64,000 nt of DNA from Agaricus subrufescens (GCA_029945375.1 CM057067.1:1550001-1614000); one strand, 5' to 3'. Counted from the stretch's first letter, positions 22,640 through 35,632 are shown. The notes: a model not told the origin generated them from the sequence alone. Program-made: numbers and translations.

Positions 22640-22930
22640 GATGCACTTAACCTCCTCTTCCTCGGATCCACATATCTATTATATATTTTTAGCCACTGTT
22701 CCTGCATAAGGTCTCTTTTCAACCCAGTATTTTCAGGCTTGAGGTTATCGCACTCCCTTCCCAAGAACTGCGTGCTTAAAGGCTTGTCTTCATACTGACG
22801 TCTGATTCCTGTCTAATGGTGAGTCTCTATGCTCATAAGAACCCGGCAGCGGACAGACCAAGTAACGTATATGATTGTACAAATGTTCTAATGCTTTGGT
22901 CCCATGAGTATAGAGCGTACCATAGATACA
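22640..22930 (-). pseudogene. Deleted fifth CorA-like copy (A')
   Basis: Positions 22157-22670 match the 3' flank of copy C (from about 26846 to 27330), up to CTCGGATCCACATAT. The sequence then jumps to a stretch matching the coiled-coil exon of copy C (about 27890-28260), so roughly 550 bp containing the GMN exon and both membrane segments are missing. A second, smaller deletion removes part of the coiled coil. Copy B then starts near 22970. No product is expected. Confidence 0.7.
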
Positions 22931-23182
22931 TCCGACCATATTGTCTGTAAACAAAAAGGTAAGGAGATATACCAAGCTACGTGAAGTACACAAAATGAAT
23001 TTGACTATATTGAATCCATTTTAACCGTATGTAGTTGAGCCATTGAAGGAAAAGCTGGTAGAGAAAGTGTCTTAAGCCATCACTGCGTCACCATTCTGCC
23101 CCATGGCACTAGTGATGCGAAATCGAAACTGCTACAAAATGATACGCACAAAAATAGAGGCCTGGTCTAAAGCAGCCTCATG

Positions 23183-25511
23183 TCAAACAGCACTATCGTT
23201 CTTCTTATTCCTTTTGCTCTCTACGGCTGAGTGATGCTCCGACCCCTTCTTACCTTTTGCTTTTCGTTTTGCTAGCCACCACCTTCTAAGTAGGGAGTAA
23301 GGCCAACCTAAACGAACTAAGAATGGCTGCCCAACAAGTAAGTATCGGCTTTGAAATGCAATGATGATCCATATTGTGATCAGAGTAAGCGGGGCTGCAA
23401 AAGCGACATAACTGGGTAGCGTGCCGGTCGCGCTTGGGTTGATTTCTTTTGTGTTCATACCAAATATACCCTATGCACAGATGAAGCGTATATATGAGAG
23501 ATAGAATGAATCACATACAGTCACGAAGGTCGCTGGAACGAAGGTCATGGTAAGGTAAGCAATTTGTTTCATCTAATAGTCGGGGTCAGACAGTCAGCGC
23601 GCTAAGTGAGTAATACAATAACTGACAGCAGCGTTGTCTTTCACAGTAATCTCAGTCATTTCCTTCAGCTGCTTGCTGTCCTCGATGTTGACGTTATTAG
23701 TTACCTATCAACTTGTACTCAACGATCGTGGACATCCAAATATGGCAATCTACATACCAGCTTTATTATATTTTTTAGCCGATCTTCCTGCATAGTAAGG
23801 TCTTTTTTCAACCTAGTAATTTCCAGTGTGAGGTTATCGCATTCTCTTTCCAGAAATCGTTTGCCTAGATTTTCTTCCTCACTGGCTGAAGTCATCGCAG
23901 GATTCTCGTGTTTGCGAATGAATTCAACTCTTTCCCTGAAATCGTCTAACAAGGAAGCATAGAAAAGTTGATGTGCCCGAATGACATGGAGGTCTTGTAT
24001 AATCTTCAGACTAACGCGTGATTCCTGTCTGATAATGGGTTTTAATAATCACTAGGTCCCGACGGCAGACTGACCAAGCGACGAATGTGAGTGTACAGAT
24101 GTTCTAAGGCTTGATCCCATGAGTAGAGAGCGTGCCACAGGTATATCAACAGGACGAGGGTTGGGTCATGGGACTCCTGTAACATTTTTTGCCAGTACAC
24201 GCTCTGACCTGAGGCTTACGATCAGCCAAACAAAGTTGCAAGGACAACACTAACGGATCTAAACGAACCTGCAAACCGGATCCTTTCATACATTTCCGCA
24301 GCTCTCGTGGTCGGTATCTCCAGATCGGGATGATAAGAGATGATAGTACTATGGTTGACGTCCCGTACCAAATGTACGGAGAGCAAATCCAAAAACAAAG
24401 ACCTGTCAGCTGGGCAGAAGTCATGTTACATGAAAATGCGGCCGAGCTGGTTAGTAAACTTACGATGGATGAGCTTTAAAGGTGCTTTCGTGTCTATAGG
24501 CTGATGTACTATGGCCGTTTCTCAGAATCCCCCAACATTCGGTACATAGGATAGTATACCCACAGACTGTTTTTCCTCTATGCTTGACGGGAGCAGAGCT
24601 AGAACTGGGGCCAGAACTAGAACGTGTTTTAGTCGCAGTTCCGAAAGCGGACATCTTCGAGGAGGAAACAGAACGCAAGAACACGAGAGTGATCGTAATA
24701 TCTGTTAGAAGATTGAGTGACCATAATTCATCGTTAAGCGGGGTCAACGCACGATCACCCTTTCCCGGTTGAAGGTCTGCTTGAAACCGAGATGGTATCC
24801 AATTCAAGGACGAGGAAAAGAAAAACGGTTCAATGTTGTACCTGACAGTATGATGATCAGCTTTTTCTTAGATTCATCCACTAGATTGTGCGACCATACA
24901 TTGTTCCCAACATCTGAAGAATCGGACCCGAGATGCTTTCAACGAATATGGCTCTTGTTTTCGATGATGCTGGACGCTGTAAAGGCTTACTGATATGCTC
25001 AGCGGCGGGCTACAAGTCGGTGCTTACGGCAGTCTCCTGAACACCTTTCCAAGTTTCATCTTCGCTTCCTGGTATAGCATTGACCGCCTCAGCATCCTTA
25101 AAGTGCCCTTGGTCATCGATATCAACGCGATAGCAGATGCACGTGTTTCCGGGATTGCGGCCAATCACTTCAGCGATTCCACTCTTTTTCAATTGCGAAG
25201 GAGTCCAATTCGGGAATTGGGCGCTGGGATATCCTTTCCAACAATTCTCACAACTTTGGTGATTACATCTAGGAGGAATGGGTGGTTCCCCCGCGTCCAT
25301 GAGCTTCCTCTGATCTTGATTAACTTCTACTCGTGTTGTTAGAAGAAGGCAGATATGTCCTCAGTAGCAGCTAGAACCTACCATCATCAATGTCAACCCA
25401 GGGCCAAGGAGCTGATGGTGCAGCGTGACGAAAAATTGGACACGGCATTACACTCGTCTTGGATAAGGCATTCGAGTTTTGTGCGGGAGAAGTTCGTTTG
25501 GAAGAATCCAT
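23183..25511 (-). CDS. CorA-like membrane protein, copy B
   Basis: Multi-exon gene starting MDSSKRTSPAQNSN at 25511, with exon 1 ending WPWVDIDDG. The Cys/His motif is CNHQSCENC followed by NTCIC. Downstream come an ITITLVFLRSV exon with a Ser-rich insert, the PIDTKAPLKLIH exon followed by an intron of about 50 nt, STIISYHPDLEIPTT, a coiled coil (RECDNLTLEITRLKKDL), MKQIAYLTMTFVPATFV, and after a short intron FGMNTKEINPSATG with the second helix LTLITIWIIIAFQ. The tail is basic (WLAKRKAKGKKGSE). The signature and two C-terminal helices place it in the CorA superfamily of divalent-cation channels. It is the closest relative of copy A by flanking sequence. No disabling change was seen, but not every exon border was fixed. 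Confidence 0.75.
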
Positions 25512-25929
25512 TTAATAGCGATCGCGTCGAAAGTAGGGTAACAGAGGGTAGTCGTGCACTAGAGCTTGGTGCTCGCCTCTGCTGTTTATGAGCAAGTGAA
25601 CGACTGCCTGAAAGCTACCATGGGGCTTAATGTTAGCCCATGATGCATGATGTGTGGCGGCCCTGGAAAGCCGCAGTGGAAGGCTATCGAGTGCAGAAGT
25701 AGAGCCGACATGCAAGTGCAGTTTCACGGCGTCAAACTGTCAAATTAACTCACGGAAGCTGAATCATAGTTCAATGATGAGCCACGTGTTGAAGCAGAGA
25801 CTCTGATGACATCAATGATCTTGATCAATAATAGTCCAGTGATATCTTCCTGGGGAATGTAGAGTCAGTGGCCGTACGTATCCACTTACAACCTCCTCTT
25901 ACAAGAAGCAAGTTTCAGTGACTATGCAT

Positions 25930-26130
25930 ATCCACTTGCGACCTCCTTTTACAAGAAGCAAATTTACAGTAGTCATCAAATGTATCCCGAACTTGAAGTC
26001 AAAACACGTAATAGGGTTTGCTTCTGGGACCAGAGCTACGCAGCTGTGCAGTGCATCCAATGCGGAAGTGCACTGTCTTTCTCATCAGCCTCATGTTCAA
26101 TCCAGTTTTGTAGCCATTGTCGACAATCCG
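25930..26130 (-). pseudogene. Relic of a CX9C (Cmc4/CHCH-type) protein gene, copy B
   Basis: The minus strand reads RQC, TSALDALHSC (C-x9-C), then a cysteine after PEANPIT. The upstream part (PDCRQWLQNWIEHEADEKD) lies in another frame, and the frame of the second motif meets a TGA a few codons upstream. It matches the relic upstream of copy A, so the small gene was probably already part of the duplicated unit. Confidence 0.35.
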
Positions 26131-27278
26131 GCTCTAAAGCTTCGTAGAAGACACCGCTTGTGAAAAGCGGGGTCGTCGGCCATGAAGGTCTAGAACCGGA
26201 CTCATGAGATCGGACAAACAATCGCGCCGTGTACTGCAGTGAATGGAAAATCGATCAAGTCATGAACACACAGTTAAGGAGGGCAGTTTGCTGTGCAGCG
26301 CTAAAAAGGTGGTAGAGTTCGGGTTTCGTCAAGGATGTTATTAATCAAAGAACCAACGATTGTGGGCGTCTGTTCGACCGCTCACACTGATCAGCGTAAT
26401 AAATTTTGATTTAGTAGTGAAAGTGTACGTTCTATAAAGAGAGTTCTCCGAGAAGTGATTTGTACTGTAACAAAATGAAGAAAATCCTCATAATTGCCGT
26501 TGCTCCGAAATCCATTCAAGAACATTCAACTCAAAATCGGGAAAGGACACTCTAAATTAAGACACAGCAGGGTCATTTCTGATGATGCCTGAATTGAAAC
26601 GGGGACCTAGGGTCTAACTACCGTGAACCTATCCTCTACGATAGGTGCGCGCCCACGCCCACTCTCACCCTCAGCTAGAGTGCATAGGTGCAATTTTCTG
26701 CGGCTCTGGCTGGATCTATCGGTACGATATGGTCCGATAAGGTTCAATTTTCCGTCACGTCAAGGGAATAGGTTGGACTAATGGGCAAGCCCTGGCTCGG
26801 TCACGAACTAGGGCCACACTTAATCTCCTTGCACATCACAAGGTTGTTTCCATGCTTGAGCCGGTAATGTAGCACCTATAGTTGGAGAAAGCGCCCAGAT
26901 TGACGCTCGACGACTCACTATTACATGTCACTGAGTTTGAAGATCGGGAGTCCCGCGTTATGTCCAAGGATTCCGTGCTGTAGAACTAAATGTATAAGTA
27001 CGACTGCGTAATGAAAGCATCAAAACATTAAAGTCAAATCATACAGATTGAATACAACTCGAGACATAGCAGGTTGGTTCAAAAACCCTAGAGGTAGGAA
27101 AGAATAATAGATAAAATGCTGACGTCACTAAGTCATTACCGTTGACAATATAATCTAAAAATATATACCAATTACCAGCCTCATGGTACAGGCCATACGC
27201 ACATGCATATTCCGCGACACAGAAACATAAGTTTATACGCAAGGTTCGTTAGCGTGTAGCAGTATTAGCTGCCAAATC
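26131..27278. other. B/C spacer with the preserved transposon empty site
   Basis: Gene-free sequence matching both sides of the CACTA insertion in the A/A' unit. The single GTT at 26846-26848 in AAGGTTGTTTCC corresponds exactly to the duplicated GTT around the element. From there to 27278 it matches 22157-22620. Confidence 0.75.
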
Positions 27279-29613
27279 TCAGACTAAACTATCGTTGCAC
27301 CCAACCTCCTTCTCTTCTTCGGATCCACATATCGTGCTCTCGGAATCCCCCGTGCCGCTGGGTCTTGCATATCGTTTTTCTGACCACCATTTTTTGACTA
27401 GAAAGTAAGGCCAACCTAAGCGAGCTAAGAAAGGCATTCCGGCCAGCAAGTACCGGCTCTGGAATGCGATGATAACCCAAATCGTGACCAGCGTGAGCGG
27501 AAGCGCGAAAGCGATATAATAAGGTAGTGTGCCATTTGTGCCTGGGTTGATTTCTTTCGTATTCATCCCAAATATACCCTATCCGAAGATAATTAGGCAT
27601 GAACGTAAAGCACAGAATGAATTACATACAGTCATGAAAGTCGCTGGGAGGAAGACCATGCTCAGGTAGGCAATCTGCTTCATCTGTTGTTCAAAGTCAG
27701 AACGTGAGCAGACTGAGCATGGAAAAAATGACTGACAGCAGCACTATCTTTCACTGCAGCTTCGGTCATCTCCTTCAGCTGTTTGCTGTCCTCGATGTTG
27801 ACGTTACTGAATACCTATTAAATTCTATTGAACGCTTATCAGTATCCCAGAAAAGAATACCACTTACTAGATTTATCATATTTTTTAGCCGCTGTTCCTG
27901 CATAAGGAGGTCTCTTTTCAACCTAGTAATTTCAAGTTTGAGGTTATCGCATTCCCTTTCCAAAAACTGCTTGCTTAAGATATCGTCCCCGGTGTCAGCT
28001 GAACTCATCGCAGGATTCTCATGTTTGCGGATGAATTCAACTCTTTCAAGGAAGTCATCCAGAAGGGAACCATAGAAGATTTGATGTGCACGAACGACGT
28101 GAAGGTCTTGGGTGATCTTCAGACTGACGTGTGATTCCTGTCTAATGGTGAGTGTAGATACGCATAAGAACTCGGCAGCGGACAGACCAAGTAACGTATA
28201 TGATTGTACAAATGTTCTAATGCTTGGTCCCATGAGTATAGAGCGTGCCATAGATAAATCAATAAAATGAGTGTCGGGTCATGGGATCGCTTCAACATTT
28301 TCTGCCAGTACACGCTCTGACCTGAGGTCTTCAATGAGCCAAACAATTTGAAAAGACGGAGTCGGAGTGTGCAAACGAACCGGCAAATCTGATTCTGTCA
28401 TGAAGTTCTGTCGCCCCGGTGGTCGGCAGATCCAGGTCGGGATGGTAAGAGATAATTGTACTTTGATCTACGTTGCGTATCAAGTGTACCGAAAGCAAGT
28501 CCAAACATAAGAATCTGTCAGCTGAGCGGAGGTCATTTCGGGCGAAAACACAATGGAGCCAGTCAACAAACTTACGGCACTTGAGTTTCAAGGGTGCTTT
28601 CGTGTCGATAGGCTGGTGTACTGTGGCTGTTTGACATAACTCCTCAGCTCACCAACTACGTAAACTATTTCACTTACAGCCTGTTAGCTTCTGAGACTCA
28701 ACATCTACAGAACCGGACTCGGGATCTTTTCCTGTCTTGGCTTTGAAAAGGGCCATTTTCGCTGAGGAAACTGAGCGCAAGAACACAAGAGTGATTGTGA
28801 TATCTATTGTAGAAATTGAGTGGTATGAACGAATCGTGAGCTGAAGTGAACGTACGATCACCCTTTCCGGGGTTCAGGTCTGATTGAAACCGAGATGGTA
28901 TCCAATTCAAGGAAGAGGAAAAGAAAAACGGTTCAATGTTATACCTGGCGGGGCCGGCTTCAATTATTTCTTAGATTCATTCGACCAATTGAGTTAGCAT
29001 ACTTAGTCCCCAGCATCTGAAGAATTGGGCCCGACAAGCCCTCGACGAACAGTGCTCTGGCTATCGATGATTTCGGACGCTACAAAGCGCTCCTTAATAT
29101 GCTTTGCGATAGGGAGCAAACTGTACTTACCACTGTTGCTAGGACGTATTTCCAAGTCTCTGGCTCGCCCCCCGGCTTAGCATCAACCGCACTCGCATCC
29201 GTAAAATGTCCTTGGGTGTCGATATCAACGCGATGACAAATGCATTTTTTCTCGATTTTTTGTTCAATTGCTTCAGCAATTCTGCTTTTATGTACTTGCG
29301 ACTGTGTCCAGTTCGGGAACTGGGCGCCTGGATAACCGGTCCAACAGTTATTGCAATTTTTGTGGTCACATATTTCGGGAATGGGTGGCTCCCCCGCGTC
29401 CATGAGCTTCCTCTGGTCGTCGTTTATATCTACTCTTTCCATTAGAAAATATGTTTAGTTTATTAGCACCAATTACGACTTACCATCATCGATATCCACC
29501 CACGGCCAGGGAGCCGACGGAGCTGCATGACGAAAAGATGGCGATGGTACCACAGCTCTCTTTCGCAAGGACCTCGGGTCGCGTAGTGGCAAGGTTTGGT
29601 CGGAGAGGTTCAT
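27279..29613 (-). CDS. CorA-like membrane protein, copy C
   Basis: Multi-exon gene starting MNLSDQTLPLRDPRSLRKR at 29613, with exon 1 ending PWPWVDIDDG. Exon 2 has CDHKNCNNC and, later, KKCICHRVDID. The middle part contains STIISYHPDLDLPTT and DRIRFAG. A coiled coil (RECDNLKLEITRLKRDLLMQ) precedes MKQIAYLSMVFLPATF, then FGMNTKEINPGTNG and the helix LTLVTIWVIIAFQ, with a C-terminus ending in acidic and polar residues. Domain logic is as for the other copies: cytosolic N-terminal region, then a CorA-type two-helix pore unit. The exon between GKGD and PIDTKAPLKL differs from B, and the Ser-rich insert is replaced by a KAKTGKDPESGS-like segment. Confidence 0.73.
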
Positions 29614-31043
29614 TCTGTCGTAATTACGCCAGGGGCTAGGGGATGGTCAGCAATTCCTCACCAAGAGGAACGGCGCTTTTATAGCGGGTTACCAGACCTT
29701 GCAATCCAGCAAGGGACTTGTCGGTCAACTCTCGCCCACGATGCAGGATCATTTCCTCTAGAAGGTTGCATTCTATTCACGTTGGGGTCGCCGACCGAAG
29801 ATGTGGGAACCGAGAGTGGCTCGTGCTGAGTTATTATTGGTCGTATGGGCGTTGGACATTGAGCTATAGTAGCGGAACATGTTGAAGGGAAGAACGAGGT
29901 TAGCCCTGATTACCAGTATAAATAGAGTTATATCCTTTAGGGAATTGATGGTGCTATAACTGCCTGCCACTTCTCTCATTCTCGTTTAAAATCCCAGGCA
30001 ATTCAAGGGAGTACATACGAGAGACGCGAGGGAGCCTGAGCGTCTTTTTCATCACGGGTGGAACCACAACGTGCTGCCGCAGTCACCGTGTTGCTGCCTT
30101 GATTTCCCTTCGCTTATGAAACTCAGACTCAATGCCTCATCATTTTTACAGTGAATTTTGGTCGCCGTTATAGGTAGTGACCATTTCAGGTGGGACTTGC
30201 GATCTGACAAGCCGCGGTTTTCCGTGTTTTACCCCGCATGATCGAGCGGTTAGTTTCTCGAGCCGATGAACACCAGCGAGTAGGATGCTGTAAACAAGGG
30301 GTCACAATATAAGAGATGTTATCGTAAATTCCCAACTTCAACAAGTGTCAAGGCACCAGCGACTCTCCCTGTTCAAAGATATAAACCAGGCAAAACCCAG
30401 GTATCTTCCGCAGAATTTGAATTACAGCCACTAAGTTTCCCTCTTATGAGCGAAATTCGCGGACAAAACCGGGCACCATGCCCTGGAAGCATGTTTGTCA
30501 TCTGCCAATTATCGGACCGCATATCCCAAATAAGGGAAGTAGCCCTATATCAATCCGTCTGTCGTATTCAAGGATGAACTATTAAATCCGTGCGTATACA
30601 CAAGCCACCGGTTTGGTGACCTTCCTGGCGGAATACCTATCACCATGAATCATCGATCGTCCCCGAGATCACCACCGAAGGTCGTTGGGAGCCCTTTACT
30701 GCAGCTATTGGGTGTATGTTGACCAACCGTCCGGTTGAGTCTATGTTGAAAAGGGACACGGGAATGGTGGGAGCATTAGCGCAGAGTTGTGAAGTCGGAA
30801 GCCGCAGGAAAAAAACAGCCCTTTACGCATAGTGATTCAAGTGAGGACGACACAACTGTTGTTAGAAACATAATTGTCAGATGCTAGTCGTTACCAGTGG
30901 CAAGGTATAGTACAAAGACGATGGTCCCAGAATGTGGCATACAAAAACGTTACAATCTTTACAATAACCCACAGTGAAATAAGCACAGCACCAGCCGTAA
31001 AGCACATGTATGTGTGTGATTGACTCGTCGTTAACCCAACAAA
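29614..31043. other. Spacer between copies C and D
   Basis: About 1.4 kb with no supported gene or RNA. It contains the promoter of copy C and the 3' flank of copy D. No clear similarity to the A/B spacers was noticed beyond the first few hundred bases, which fits D being an older copy. Confidence 0.4.
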
Positions 31044-33420
31044 TTAGCCCCGGTGACGATTGAAAGGATAAGCTGAACTGCGTTTTTGCATTTCAATGTC
31101 CTTATCCCCAGGTCCCGCCCCGTGAGCTTCCGTATCATTTGTCTTGAGCAATTTGTCGATCCCCGAGAACTGTAGTAGGAAGAGGACGGGCCAAAGAAGT
31201 CTCATGAAGAACCCATGCTTCTCGGGTAGATAATTTTCACATTGGTAGGCCATAATGATCCAGACGGTTGCGATAGTCATTCCGATAGCGACTGCGAAGT
31301 AATGTGGAAGTGTACCTTTGGTATCCGCACTGATTTCTTTGACATTCATTCCGAAAACAGCCTATATGTTTGATTAAACCCAACAGTCTGCAACGAAAGA
31401 GACGCGTTACTTACTGCGACGAAGGATGCTGGAAGGAAAACCATCGTCAGATAGGCAATCTGTTTCATCTAGAAGTATTGGTTTGTTGTTAGTAATACTA
31501 TTACGGAGATTCAGTATAGAGCCTAGGAAACGCACAGCTTAAATAACGTCAGCTAGGGCAGTGTGTAGGGGAGGAGTTGAATTACGTACCAGAACTATCT
31601 CGGACGGCAGCCTCCGTCATTTGTTGCATTCTTCTACTGTCGTCGAGATTGACGCTACTAAACACCTTCAGAAGTATTAGCATCCTCCATAGAGATCATG
31701 ACGAAGATGTCGTACAAGGTTCATGACGTTTTTGAGCCGTTTATCCTGCAACTTCCTACTCATCTCCAGTCTATTAATACCGACCAATAGCTGATGACAC
31801 TCCCTCTCCAACAACTCCTTTGTGACCTTCTTCTCCACTTCGGTGACATTGTCATTCATAGGATTCGGATATTTTAGGACGAATTCAACACTTTTCCGGA
31901 AATTCTCCAATAGCTCATGATAGTGTAGCTGATGGGCACGGATGACATGGAGTTCGTTCGTCATGCGCATCTCGTTTGTCTCGATGACTTGTGTTTCCTG
32001 TGTTAGGCGACATATACGGGTGGTCAAGTAAGTAGGAGAACTTCGGCGAATGAAACAAACGTACGAGTGCACAGATGTGAGTGTACAGATTTTCCAGAGC
32101 CTCGTCCCATGCGTACATGGCATGCCATAGAAAAGTGAGTAACACGAAGGTAGGGTCGTGCGATACTTGGAACATCTTTTGCCAATAAACACTGCGACCT
32201 ATGTTAAGAATGGCATGTCAACGATATCTCGAAATGGTGTTGAAAAGGAATATATGAGCAAAACGTACCTGCGAGGGCGATTCGTTCTTGTAAGTTTTTC
32301 GCCGCAGTTGTCCACTTAGGGAGGGTAGGGTGGTAAGAGATGATGGTACTGCCTTCTGTATTGCGGATCATGTGTACTGAAAGAAAATCTAAGACGAGAA
32401 ACTGGTCGCTTGATAACTGTAGAGGGGCCTGGGTATCAATCATCATCCGGCCTTCCCAATACACTCCATTAACACTTCAAGCAATGGTATAGAAGAATAT
32501 ATAGTTACTTAGAGTCGAAGGGTTAATAGACGTCATTGATTCTGAGCATAGAGTCTCTTTGTGGGCCGCACGCAAAAATGTTAAACATATCGTGATATCT
32601 GGATAGCCACATTTAGAATTTGTGGGTGGAGGAATATGAAGTGCGCTTACGATCACCCTTGCCAGGCTTAGGGTCTTCTTGAAAGCGGGCGGGAATCCAA
32701 TTGAGAGAGGATGACCAGAAAAACGGTTCGATATTGAACCTGGAAAGCCAATGTCAGTTATCAGGAAAGGAAAGGAACGTGGTAGAGCGGTAATGATATC
32801 CTAGTGGCAGGAGATAGCGAAGCATAAACCTACTTCGCTCCTAGCATTTGCAGCACGGGGCCTGACAATCTGTCGATGAATACGGCTCTTACTCTGAGGT
32901 TGGGTGGGCGCTGCAATTTACGACCATCAGTAACAGGTGGAGTAACGACATAAGGACTGGGCGTACTTTATCCGCAACAATAGCTCTCCAGCTCTGCTCG
33001 ATATTGTTCTCGTTGACTTCCACCAAATCTTCTTGAGGTGTAGTAAATTCACCCTTGTTGTCTACATCGACGTAATACAATTGGCATGGCTCCTTTTTGT
33101 CGACCGCCGACTTGATACCACATTTGAAAACTTGAGGGTCAATCCAGTTCGGAAAACGGGACGTGGGATAGTCTTTCCAGCAACGGCCGCCACAATCGGC
33201 ATGGTCGCAGAGGTCGGGTACCGGGGGACGCTCGGAGTCGAGCAGGTCCTGATCGACTTCTGGTAAAAGAATTGAGTGACAGCCGGCGGGGCGAAAATTT
33301 TGACTTACCGTCGCCGAGATCTACCCAAGGCCAGGGAGCCGAAGGCGCTGCATGGCGGTGGGAGGGATTAGGAACGCGGGAGGGGTCGTTATTGGCATTA
33401 AAGGTGTCGTATTCTCTCAT
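31044..33420 (-). CDS. CorA-like membrane protein, copy D (most diverged)
   Basis: Resolved 5' exons are 33420-33309, 33259-32967, 32910-32834 and 32739-32651, all in frame; later exons end at 31044. It starts MREYDTFNANNDPSR and keeps the HAAPSAPWPWVDLGDG block. The Cys motif is CDHADCGGRC, with a single later Cys (EPCQLYYVDVD) where the other copies have two. Then come NIEPFFWSSSLNWIPARFQ, MIDTQAPLQLSSDQFLVLDF, STIISYHPTLP, a coiled coil (ERECHQLLVGINRLEMSRKL), MKQIAYLTMVFLPASFVA, FGMNVKEISADTKG and the helix MTIATVWIIMAYQ. GMN and the two helices define the CorA superfamily. The Ser-rich exon of copy B seems absent. Its start has the same exon-1 structure as the other copies. Confidence 0.78.
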
Positions 33421-33862
33421 TTTCGTGGGAGTGGTGGTGGAAGAAAGGGAAGAAGGACATCTCCGTGCAACGTTGACACCACACTTGGAAGGCGCTGGAC
33501 ATCGAGAGCGCCCGGAATTTTCGACTTAATCCATTATTTATTTATATTCAATAAAAGTGGAATCTCCCGTGACATTTTTTGAACATAAACTGGTGTGACA
33601 GCGAGGCAGTGCATTCCCATGGCCGGTGCAAGCGAACGGTTCGGGCCCTAGAGGTTTCTTTTCTTGCTACTGCCAGGTGGGTCGGGTCGATATTCACATG
33701 CCCTTTCTTTTGTAAAACGAGCCTTGTTTCCAGGATGGTCTTTTAAACGGGTCGGGATACAAGACGTTTCTCTCTCCTCATCTCGCTTTGAATCTGCCTT
33801 TACGACCCCTCCCGTATACCCGTCTCAGCTACTCGCTTCTTCACCCACCTTGACCGTTTTTA
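33421..33862. promoter_or_regulatory. Divergent promoter region, copy D / anion transporter
   Basis: 442 bp between two outward-facing genes. No binding site was assigned with confidence. Pyrimidine-rich tracts (CTCTCTCCTCATCTCG) precede the transporter start, as is common in fungal promoters. Confidence 0.3.
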
Positions 33863-35632
33863 ATGGCGAACATCGACCGCTTCTCAATAGTAACACTCGT
33901 CTTTTTTTTTGTGGAAACCTTCTTCGTCATCCAACCTGTCAAGATTCCCGTTCGGATACCGAAACTCGGACGCTATAGAATACCCATCGATTTGAACACT
34001 GCACCCATCCTCACCATTGCTATCTTGTGGGCATCGCAATGCCTGGGCCCCACAGAAATTCGCCACGGTATTGTTGGCACAAGTACGTCGTTCGTACTAC
34101 ACTCCGTTCTGCTTCATTAATAACGTTGCCTCGAAATTTTTGCAGACGGTATAAAGCCGTATAACATCCTGATCTTATTTATCTCCTTGGCCTATATGGC
34201 TATCACCTTGGACATTACTGGCATTCTCCAGGCAGCTGCGTTCTGGGTCAGCAACCGCGGTGGCAACAACGGGCACAAGCTCTACCTATACTTCTACGTC
34301 ATGCTCACTCTCATCAGCATGGTCATCGGCAATGACCCGATCATTCTTTCGGGCACCGTTTTCCTCGCATATTACACGGCCGCAACGCACTTGGAACCTT
34401 TGGCATGGCTAATGTCCGAGTTTGCGGCCGCAAACACAGCCAGTATGGTGCTCTTTGTTGGAAATCCAACCAACGTGGTTATATGTGAAGGGTTCGCCAT
34501 CAACAATGCTGGATTCACTGGCTATACTATTCTACCCTTCGTGGCATGCAACGTCCTCTGCTTCGTCGCTTTGGCGATTCAGTTTAGGGATCCAAAGTAT
34601 GTCCCACGAAAACTCAACATCACCGGACACCTCAATGTCAAGGAGGTTCTCCGCGATCCCATCGGCGCTGTCGTGGGCACTGTCACCTTGATCTCCTGCC
34701 TGATCGTCGCGCTTATCGTAAGCTTTTTGCATACGGACGTATGGAAAATCATGCTTCCCTTTGCTGGGTTCAAGTTCCTATTCGACATGTGTTGGGATCA
34801 TTTCCGATTCAGTAGAGGGGACTTTTCCAAAAAGAGTGCTGAAGATGAAGAAGCTGCTATGCGACATGAAATCCAGCGCGCCACTGCAGAAGCCGAACAA
34901 AGTGAATCGAATGGGACCACCCAACACGATCATGCTGACAGACAATCAACACTGGTTCCGGATGCACTACCCAAGTTTACGGAAAGGAATATCACAGAAA
35001 ACGGTGTACAAACGGGTACTCCTACATCCCCCTCCCTCTTTGAAAACAAGGGCATTTCAGAGGCATCGATGGAACCAGAGCTTTTCGCTGCTCAGCGCAC
35101 ATACTTCAAGAACCACTACCGACAGCTCGCCGCACATTTTCCGACATTCTTCACTGCCCTTCCTCGGCTTCCATTTGCCTTAATACCCTTCGCCTTCTCC
35201 CAATTCATCCTGATAGAAGCCCTCACCCGCCAAGGCTGGATCGATGTGTTTGGCAGATGGCTAGCCATAGCCTCCGCTGGAAAAATGCATGCCACGATCT
35301 GGCTTGTAGGGATCATGGGTGTCATATTATGCAATATCGCCGGAACCAATATCGGCGCAACAATCTTCCTGACAAAAATCATTCATCAAGCAAATTTGGA
35401 TGCTCCGACGCAAAGGGGTGCTGCCATAGCCCTTGCTGTCGCGAGTAATATTGGTGCTGTCAGCTTCACATTCTCAGCCAGCTTAGCTGGATTACTATGG
35501 AAAACAATCCTCCTACAGAAAGGGATCAAAATCAAACAGTGGCATTTTGCCAAGTGGAACACGTTACCGCTGATCGTGATGACTGCGATTGGGTTGGCGG
35601 TGGTATCTGCTGAGATGGCTGTGTTGTATTAA
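33863..35632 (+). CDS. ArsB/CitM-type anion (or arsenite, citrate-like) transporter
   Basis: Two exons (33863-34082 and 34146-35632) give 568 residues. About ten hydrophobic helices are visible, including VTLVFFFVETFFVI at the N-terminus, ILILFISLAYMAITL, LISMVIGNDPIILSGTVFL, AAANTASMVLFVGNPTNVV and IMGVILCNIAGTNIGATIFL. The two NDPIILSGT... and GNPTNVV / GTNIGAT elements are the re-entrant-loop signatures of the ion-transporter superfamily that holds ArsB, NhaD and CitM. A hydrophilic loop of about 110 residues rich in Glu, Thr and Ser sits in the middle, between the two halves. The protein should act in the plasma or an organelle membrane; the substrate cannot be read from sequence. It has one intron of 63 nt, and the start has no competing upstream in-frame ATG. 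Confidence 0.85.

Larger units (their letters stand above)
8330..33420. repeat. Tandem duplication array of CorA-like genes
   Basis: Four similar minus-strand genes (8647-10942, 23183-25511, 27279-29613, 31044-33420) and one internally deleted copy (22640-22930) lie head to tail. The similarity extends into spacers. The sequence around 8398-8500 matches 22970-23080, 22160-22670 matches 26846-27330, and the promoter side of copy A (11060-12231) matches that of copy B (25512-26845). The simplest reading is an ancestral two-gene unit duplicated to give A+A' and B+C, with D an older, more diverged copy. A CACTA transposon later entered the A/A' spacer. Confidence 0.8.

Noticed and set aside
8330..33420. 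LTR retrotransposon as the cause of the repeats
   Set aside because: No reverse transcriptase, integrase or gag frame occurs and the repeats contain host-type genes, so they are segmental duplications.
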